Below, piece by piece: positions 59,307 through 64,000 of a stretch of 64,000 nucleotides of DNA (position 1 is the first letter of the stretch; each line of letters opens with the position of its first letter). Source of the stretch: Streptomyces finlayi (GTDB lineage: Bacteria > Actinomycetota > Actinomycetes > Streptomycetales > Streptomycetaceae); contig NZ_CP045702.1 in the NCBI RefSeq assembly GCF_014216315.1, forward strand, positions 7,068,001 to 7,132,000. Reading direction: 5' to 3'. Position numbers and translations under genes: made by a program. The notes under the pieces were generated by a model. The model was not told the origin of the DNA. It made no database searches and was given only the letters and a program-made list of their open reading frames with translations.

Positions 59307-59658
59307 TCCGGACGGGCGATCGACCTCTCTGTACCCCTTGGCCTGTAGCCGTAGCCCACGATCAGAAGCTTGCTGCCCTCACCCTTCACCCCACACCCTC
59401 AGCCGTCAGCCGAGCGCGGGTTCGGCACGCCCGGTCCGGGGCCTGGCTCCGGCGTGCGGCACCGGCGGCCGGTGGGCAGGGCGGTGGGGGCGGGCGAGGG
59501 CCGGGATGGGGGAGGCCTCGCATTCCATGGGGTACGGACCCCCATGACCTGGTGGCTCGTGGCGCGACTCTGCGGGCCGGACACCGATGTGCGGTGGGTC
59601 CCGGCCGCAGATCATCGAGCAGACCGATCATTTCCCGTCCCCATCGGAGGTTCGCCCG
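59307..59658. promoter_or_regulatory. SARP upstream region with CATGGGG-N7-CCCCATG site
   Basis: No gene in this 350-bp stretch. At 59526-59546 it holds the perfect inverted repeat CATGGGG-TACGGAC-CCCCATG, identical in both arms and spacing to the site before lanM. It ends 112 bp before the SARP start. GGAGG at 59646-59650 is the ribosome binding site. Confidence 0.62.
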
Positions 59659-61500
59659 ATGCCGCGTCTGTCCGCGCAGCCCGCAGCGTCACCCCGCACG
59701 CTCCGGTTCTCCGTCCTCGGGCCGCTCGCGGTCCACCGGGACGACCGGGCGCTGCCCCTCGGCCCGTTGAAGCAGCGTGTCGTGCTGGCGACGCTGCTCG
59801 GATCGGCCAACTGCCTCGTTCCGGTGGACGCCCTGACCGACGCGGTCTGGCCGGAGGAGCCCCCTCGTACCGCGCGGAAGAACCTCCAGGTGTACGTCAG
59901 CGCCCTGCGACTCCTGCTCGCGGACGACGACCGGGAACGGCCGCGGCTCACGCACTCGCATGGCGGATACGTGTTGCGCGTAGCGGAGGACGAGTTCGAC
60001 CTCCTGCTGTTCCGCTCCCTGGTGCGGGCCGCCGAGGGGCAGTCGCCCCGCGCGGCCGCCCGACTGCTGCGCCAGGCCCTCGACCTGTGGAAGGGGTCTG
60101 CGCTGGGTGAAGACCTGCGGCAGTCGCCCCGGTTGGCGGAGGAGAGCGAGCGGCTGGAGCTGCGCCGTCTGACGGCGTACGAGAGCTGGGCGGAGGCGGA
60201 ACTGGAACTGGGCGGTGCTTCGGCGGTGGTCGAGGGGCTGCGCGATCTGGTGGAGCAGCACCCGCTGCGGGAGCGGCTGCGGTCCGCGTGGATGCGCGCC
60301 CTGGGCGGGGCCGGCCGACAGGCCGAGGCGCTCGCGGTGTACGACGACTACCGGCAGCTCCTCGCCCGGGAACTCGGCCTCGGGCCCAGTGCCGCGATGG
60401 TGGCCCGCTACCGGGCGGTCCTCGCGGGTGACGACCCGGCCGCGGCGGACCGGAAGGCCGGGCCCCAGGACGTGCCCGCCGCCTCCGGCCCCAGCCGTGC
60501 GGCGGCAGTGGCTCTGCCCTCGGACCTCGTCGACTTCACCGGACATGGCGAGGAACTGCGCCACCTCCTCGACCTGCTGGAGGACGGAGGTGCCGGGGGC
60601 ATCGTCCTGCTGTCCGGCCCCGCCGGGGCCGGGAAGACGACCCTGGCGGTGCGGGCCGCGCACCTGCTGGGTGACCGGTTCGCCGACGGACGGATCCGCG
60701 TCTCCCTCCGGGGCGCCGACGGCTCCGCCCGCCCGCTGCCTGCCGTGCTCGCGGAGATCGGCGAACGCACCGGCCAGGCCGGGCTGTCGGGGCCCGAGGC
60801 CTGGCGCGCGTGGCTGGCGGCACACCGCGTGCTGGTGGTACTGGACGACGTGCCCGAGGAGCGTGCCGTACGGCACCTGCTCCCGACCGGCGGCCAGGGC
60901 AGGGTGGTACTCACCGCACGCGGTCAGTTGGGGGGCCTTGCGCCCGTGCGCCGGATCTCCGTCCCGCCGCTCGGCACCGCCGAGGCCCTGCAACTGCTCG
61001 CCGGGATCGTCGGCCGGAACCGGGTGCGGGCCGACCGGGAGGCCGCGCTGCGCATCGTGCGCGCCTGTGGCGGGTCACCCCTGGCCGTCCGGGTGAGCGG
61101 GATGCGGCTCGCGGTGCTCCGCCACGTACCGCTGCGCGAGTTCGCGGACCGGCTCACCGATCCCGCCGGGACGCTGGACGAACTCACCTCCGGGGACGTG
61201 TCCGTACGGTATCGCCTGGCCCGCGGCTGGGACGCACTGCCGCAGGAGTGCGGCAGGGACGCGGTACGGCTGGCCGAGGGAACGGGGGACGGCCCGTTCG
61301 GTCTCAGCGAGGCGGCCGAGGCCCTCGGGTGCGACGAACGGCATGCCGTACGGGTGGTGGAGAAGCTCATCGACGCCGGGATCGTGACCTCACCCGGCAG
61401 CGAGGTCACCGCCCACGCGGCACTGTATGAACTGCCTTGCCTGGTAAGGCTGTACGCGCTCGCCACCGGGCAGGAGAGCCCGGTGCCGGTCTCGGGGTGA
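59659..61500 (+). CDS. SARP/AfsR-type transcriptional regulator (BTAD, NB-ARC)
   Basis: Regulator of 613 aa. The OmpR-like winged helix (about 15-105) is LRFSVLGPLAVHRDDRALPL, QRVVLATLLGSANCLVPVDAL, and ARKNLQVYVSALR. It is followed by the bacterial transcriptional activation domain (EFDLLLFRSLVRAAEGQSPR ... LLARELGLGPSAAM). A P-loop NTPase domain comes next (SGPAGAGKTTLAV, Lys326; VLVVLDDVPEERAV), then a helical end. It lacks the TPR part of full-length AfsR. ATG 59659 has GGAGG 8 nt upstream. Such regulators activate secondary metabolite clusters; here the likely target is the lanthipeptide locus. Confidence 0.9.
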   Translation: MPRLSAQPAASPRTLRFSVLGPLAVHRDDRALPLGPLKQRVVLATLLGSANCLVPVDALTDAVWPEEPPRTARKNLQVYVSALRLLLADDDRERPRLTHSHGGYVLRVAEDEFDLLLFRSLVRAAEGQSPRAAARLLRQALDLWKGSALGEDLRQSPRLAEESERLELRRLTAYESWAEAELELGGASAVVEGLRDLVEQHPLRERLRSAWMRALGGAGRQAEALAVYDDYRQLLARELGLGPSAAMVARYRAVLAGDDPAAADRKAGPQDVPAASGPSRAAAVALPSDLVDFTGHGEELRHLLDLLEDGGAGGIVLLSGPAGAGKTTLAVRAAHLLGDRFADGRIRVSLRGADGSARPLPAVLAEIGERTGQAGLSGPEAWRAWLAAHRVLVVLDDVPEERAVRHLLPTGGQGRVVLTARGQLGGLAPVRRISVPPLGTAEALQLLAGIVGRNRVRADREAALRIVRACGGSPLAVRVSGMRLAVLRHVPLREFADRLTDPAGTLDELTSGDVSVRYRLARGWDALPQECGRDAVRLAEGTGDGPFGLSEAAEALGCDERHAVRVVEKLIDAGIVTSPGSEVTAHAALYELPCLVRLYALATGQESPVPVSG

Positions 61501-61585
61501 GGGGCGGTGAGGGCTGGTGAGGGGCCCGCCCCGCCATGTCTCGCCCCGCCCCGTTCTGTCCCGTCTCATTCCGCCCCGTCCCGAC

Positions 61586-63745
61586 TCACCCGGACGGGCA
61601 CGGTCGGCCTCGCCTCACCGCCGGGGCCGGAAGCCCCACGTGCTGCGCCAGGAAGGCGAGGCACTCGGCCTGCAGCGCCGCCGCACGGGACGCGGCCCGG
61701 TCGCCGTGACCGACGCCGCGCTCCAGCCGCAGCAGGACCGGTCCCGGGCCCGACGAGGCGTGCTGGAGCGCGGCACACATCTTCCGGGCGTGCAACGGAT
61801 CGGTCCTGGTGTCGCCGTCCGCGGCGGTCAGCAGCACCGCCGGGTACGCGGCACCGGGCATGACGCGGTGATAGGGGGAGTAACTGAGCAGCGTCAGCAG
61901 GTGGGCGGGGTCCTGCGCGGTGCCGTACTCGGGTGTCCAGCTGGGGCCGAGCCCGGACAGCTCGTAACGGACCATGTCAAGCAGTGGCGCCATGCACACC
62001 ACGGCGGCGTACTTCTCCGGCTGCTGGGTGAGGGCCGCACCGACGAGCAGCCCGCCGTTGGACCCGCCCATGACCGCGATCCGGCCCGGCTCGGTCCAGC
62101 CCGCCGTGACCAGCAGGTCGGCGGCCGCGTCGAAGTCGTCGAAGGTGTTCTGTTTGTGCTCGCCGCTGCCGGCCCGGTGCCAGCTCTCGCCCTCCTCCCC
62201 GCCGCCCCGCAGACCCGCCCAGGCGAACACGCCTCCGGCCCTGACCCAGGCGAGGACCTGGGCGCGGTAGCGGGGTGACATCGTCCGTCCGAAGCCGCCG
62301 TACCCGGTGAGCAGCGCCGGACGCGGTACGTCCGGACGTCCGGTGGGAGAGATGACGAACATCCGAACCGTGGTCCCGTCCCGTGACGGGAAGGCGACCT
62401 GGCGGGTGACCGCGCCCTCGACCGCCAGGTCGCCCGCGGCGTCACGCTCCCAGCGCGTCACGCGGCCGTCGCCCGCCTGGAAGCGGAGCACCCGCGGCGG
62501 CGTGACGAAGTCGGTGTACGCGAACCAGGCCTCCCCGCTTCCGGGCAGCCCGGCCGAGAAGTCGCCGACCGCACCGGTGCCGGGGAGAGGGACCGTGGCG
62601 ACCTGCCGGCCCTCGGCCAGGTCGTGCACGGTCACCTCGGCCACCGTGTCGCGGGTCCAGGCGGCCAGGCCGAGGGGGCGCTCCGGCCGCGGACCCGACA
62701 GGACGACGAGATGCGTCAGCACCGCGTCGGGCCGCTCGGGGATCACCTCACGCCAGGCGTCGGGTCCCAGGTGGAGTTCCGACGGCCGGCACGCGACGAC
62801 GCGACCGCGAGCGGCGCCGCGGTCGGTGCGCAGCCATACCCGGTCCCCCGGCCCGGTGCCGGGCACCGCGTGCAGACGGGTGGCGGCCTCCATACCCTCC
62901 TGGACGGGCCTCAGCGGCGGGCGGTCGAGCGGGCCGGCGGACAGGTCGGCCAGGTAGAGATCGGTGCCACGGCCGGTGCCGAGCGTTGCCGTGACAGTCA
63001 GCCAGCGGCCGTCGGTGGTCACGGAGACGCTGTAGAACTGGGTCTTGTCCCGTCCCTCCCCGAAGACCACGGCGTCCGCTCCGGGCGCCGTCCCGACCCG
63101 GTGGAGGTGGACCCGGCGGTGGTAGCGCTCCTCGCCGGGATTCAGCCGGGGGTCCAGATGCCTGACGTAGTAGAACGCCTCGCCCCCGGGCAGCCAGCCG
63201 ATCGACGACTTCCGCACCCGGTCCACCGGCCCGTCGACGACCTTCCCGGTGGCCACGTCGATCACATGGAGCAGCGAGTCCTCCGTGCCGTCGCTGGACA
63301 CCTGACAGGCCAGCAGGTCACCCTCCACGGAGGGTTCCCAGGCGTCGAGCACGGTGCGTCCGGACGGGTCGAGGACGCCGGGGTCCAGGAGCACCCTCTC
63401 CGCCCCGTCCGTCCCGGCCTCCGCCACCACGAGCACCGGATGTTCCTGGCCGGCGTCCTGCCGCAGCCAGAAGACCCTGCCGCCGCGCACCTTGGGGGAC
63501 CGGGCACGGTCGACGGCGTTGAGCGCCGACACCTCCGCCTCCCACCGCTCCAGGCCGGGCCAGGCCGCCCGCTCCACGGCGTACAGGGCGTCCTGCTCCG
63601 CGCTCCATCGGAGCGTGGCGGCGGACTCGGAGTCCTCCAGCCAGCGGTACGGGTCGGGGACGCGCACCCCATGGAGCTCCTGGACGACGTCCTGCCGCTC
63701 CGCCTGGGGGTACTCGCGCCGTGTCGGTCGCGCTTGCGGGGTCAC
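61586..63745 (-). CDS. Prolyl oligopeptidase family serine peptidase
   Basis: S9A-type peptidase of 719 aa, cytosolic. The N-terminal seven-bladed propeller (about 50-420) starts with GVRVPDPYRWLEDSESAATL, the family hallmark. The catalytic domain has ALLTGYGGFGRTMSPRYRAQ, the nucleophile Ser562 in AVMGGSNGGLLVG, Asp645 in AADGDTRTDPLHARKM and His680 in RGVGHGDRAAS. It starts at GTG 63745 behind AAGGAG. It is convergent to the SARP gene. Prolyl oligopeptidases such as FlaP remove leaders in class III lanthipeptide systems, so this is a candidate leader protease for the nearby precursor; a housekeeping role is equally possible. Confidence 0.92.
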   Translation of the reverse strand: MTPQARPTRREYPQAERQDVVQELHGVRVPDPYRWLEDSESAATLRWSAEQDALYAVERAAWPGLERWEAEVSALNAVDRARSPKVRGGRVFWLRQDAGQEHPVLVVAEAGTDGAERVLLDPGVLDPSGRTVLDAWEPSVEGDLLACQVSSDGTEDSLLHVIDVATGKVVDGPVDRVRKSSIGWLPGGEAFYYVRHLDPRLNPGEERYHRRVHLHRVGTAPGADAVVFGEGRDKTQFYSVSVTTDGRWLTVTATLGTGRGTDLYLADLSAGPLDRPPLRPVQEGMEAATRLHAVPGTGPGDRVWLRTDRGAARGRVVACRPSELHLGPDAWREVIPERPDAVLTHLVVLSGPRPERPLGLAAWTRDTVAEVTVHDLAEGRQVATVPLPGTGAVGDFSAGLPGSGEAWFAYTDFVTPPRVLRFQAGDGRVTRWERDAAGDLAVEGAVTRQVAFPSRDGTTVRMFVISPTGRPDVPRPALLTGYGGFGRTMSPRYRAQVLAWVRAGGVFAWAGLRGGGEEGESWHRAGSGEHKQNTFDDFDAAADLLVTAGWTEPGRIAVMGGSNGGLLVGAALTQQPEKYAAVVCMAPLLDMVRYELSGLGPSWTPEYGTAQDPAHLLTLLSYSPYHRVMPGAAYPAVLLTAADGDTRTDPLHARKMCAALQHASSGPGPVLLRLERGVGHGDRAASRAAALQAECLAFLAQHVGLPAPAVRRGRPCPSG

Positions 63746-63920
63746 TCGATGCTCCTTCGTCGGTGGTGGGCGGACGTCGGCCGCGGCCCCCGGCCGCCGG
63801 CGCGCGGACCCGTTCGCGGCCACGCCCACCAGCGTGTGCGGGGCCGGGAGCCGGGCCGCTCGGTGCCGGGCTCCTGACGACGCGTGGCGCGGCTCCCGGG
63901 TGGCGCGGCTCAACCGCGGC

Positions 63921-64000
63921 TCAACCAGGGTGCGGACCGGGCCGCGGACCGGGCCGAGGGGCCGTCGGGACACCGGCTTGCTCGGCGGGCTCCTCCTCGA
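63921..64000 (-). CDS. Possible C-terminal end of a gene outside the window
   Basis: On the minus strand an open frame enters from the window edge and reads EEEPAEQAGVPTAPRPG then PRPGPHPG before a TGA at 63921. The Pro-rich text and twice-repeated GGCCCGGTCCGC unit could be a disordered protein tail. With only 25 codons the evidence is thin. The 175 bp between this stop and the peptidase start show nothing else. Confidence 0.25.
   Translation of the reverse strand, partial: EEEPAEQAGVPTAPRPGPRPGPHPG

Overview
This is a very GC-rich chromosomal window with strong G/C bias at third codon positions, frequent GTG (and some TTG) starts preceded by GGAGG-type ribosome binding sites, mycothiol- and F420-linked enzymes, SARP, LAL-LuxR and ROK regulators, and many families typical of Streptomyces (DUF305, DUF5134, DUF6421, DUF6986, DUF6332, DUF6643). 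It is almost certainly from a Streptomyces or a very close relative. No rRNA, tRNA, CRISPR, insertion sequence or prophage was recognised.

Layout. 0-8 kb: a divergent DUF305 lipoprotein / LVIVD-repeat pair, two GNAT acetyltransferases, a HAD-PAP2 operon, an M56 metallopeptidase with a DUF5134 membrane protein, and a glycerophosphodiesterase. 8-19.5 kb: core metabolism, with a DUF6421-SDR-threonine aldolase operon, an acyltransferase, a thioredoxin, a flavin reductase behind a cysteine-type leader peptide, etfBA, a DUF6986 aldolase, and a divergent LacI/ROK-kinase pair around an operator. 19.5-35.5 kb: a TmrB-like kinase fused to NUDIX, a frameshifted metallo-beta-lactamase-fold gene, an M20 peptidase, a geranylgeranyl-reductase-family enzyme, an F420-type oxidoreductase/TetR pair, an MFS/ROK-repressor pair, a Cds1-like cysteine desulfhydrase, SRPBCC proteins and a DeoR regulator. 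35.6-50 kb: a large membrane hydrolase, a beta-helix/AAA fusion, MOSC, TerD and HpnB-type glycosyltransferase proteins, a racemase, apolipoprotein N-acyltransferase, NUDIX and an MHS transporter.

50.7-64 kb holds the most interesting block. A secreted M23 peptidase is followed by a class II lanthipeptide locus: lanM (1,053 aa), a short precursor whose only Cys is its last residue, a large LAL-type LuxR regulator with a TTA codon, a SARP regulator and a convergent prolyl-oligopeptidase that could be the leader protease. The same perfect inverted repeat, CATGGGG-N7-CCCCATG, lies upstream of both lanM and the SARP gene and nowhere else that I noticed, suggesting one local regulator. No dedicated transporter, LanD or immunity gene is visible.

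The window also carries four damaged genes: a frameshifted MBL-fold gene, a sigma-factor-like gene with a frameshift that runs into the tail of another gene, a relic of an ABC ATPase, and a relic of an S9 peptidase. Operators could be read directly in front of the LacI/ROK, etfBA, TetR/F420 and MFS/ROK genes, so local regulation is unusually legible here.
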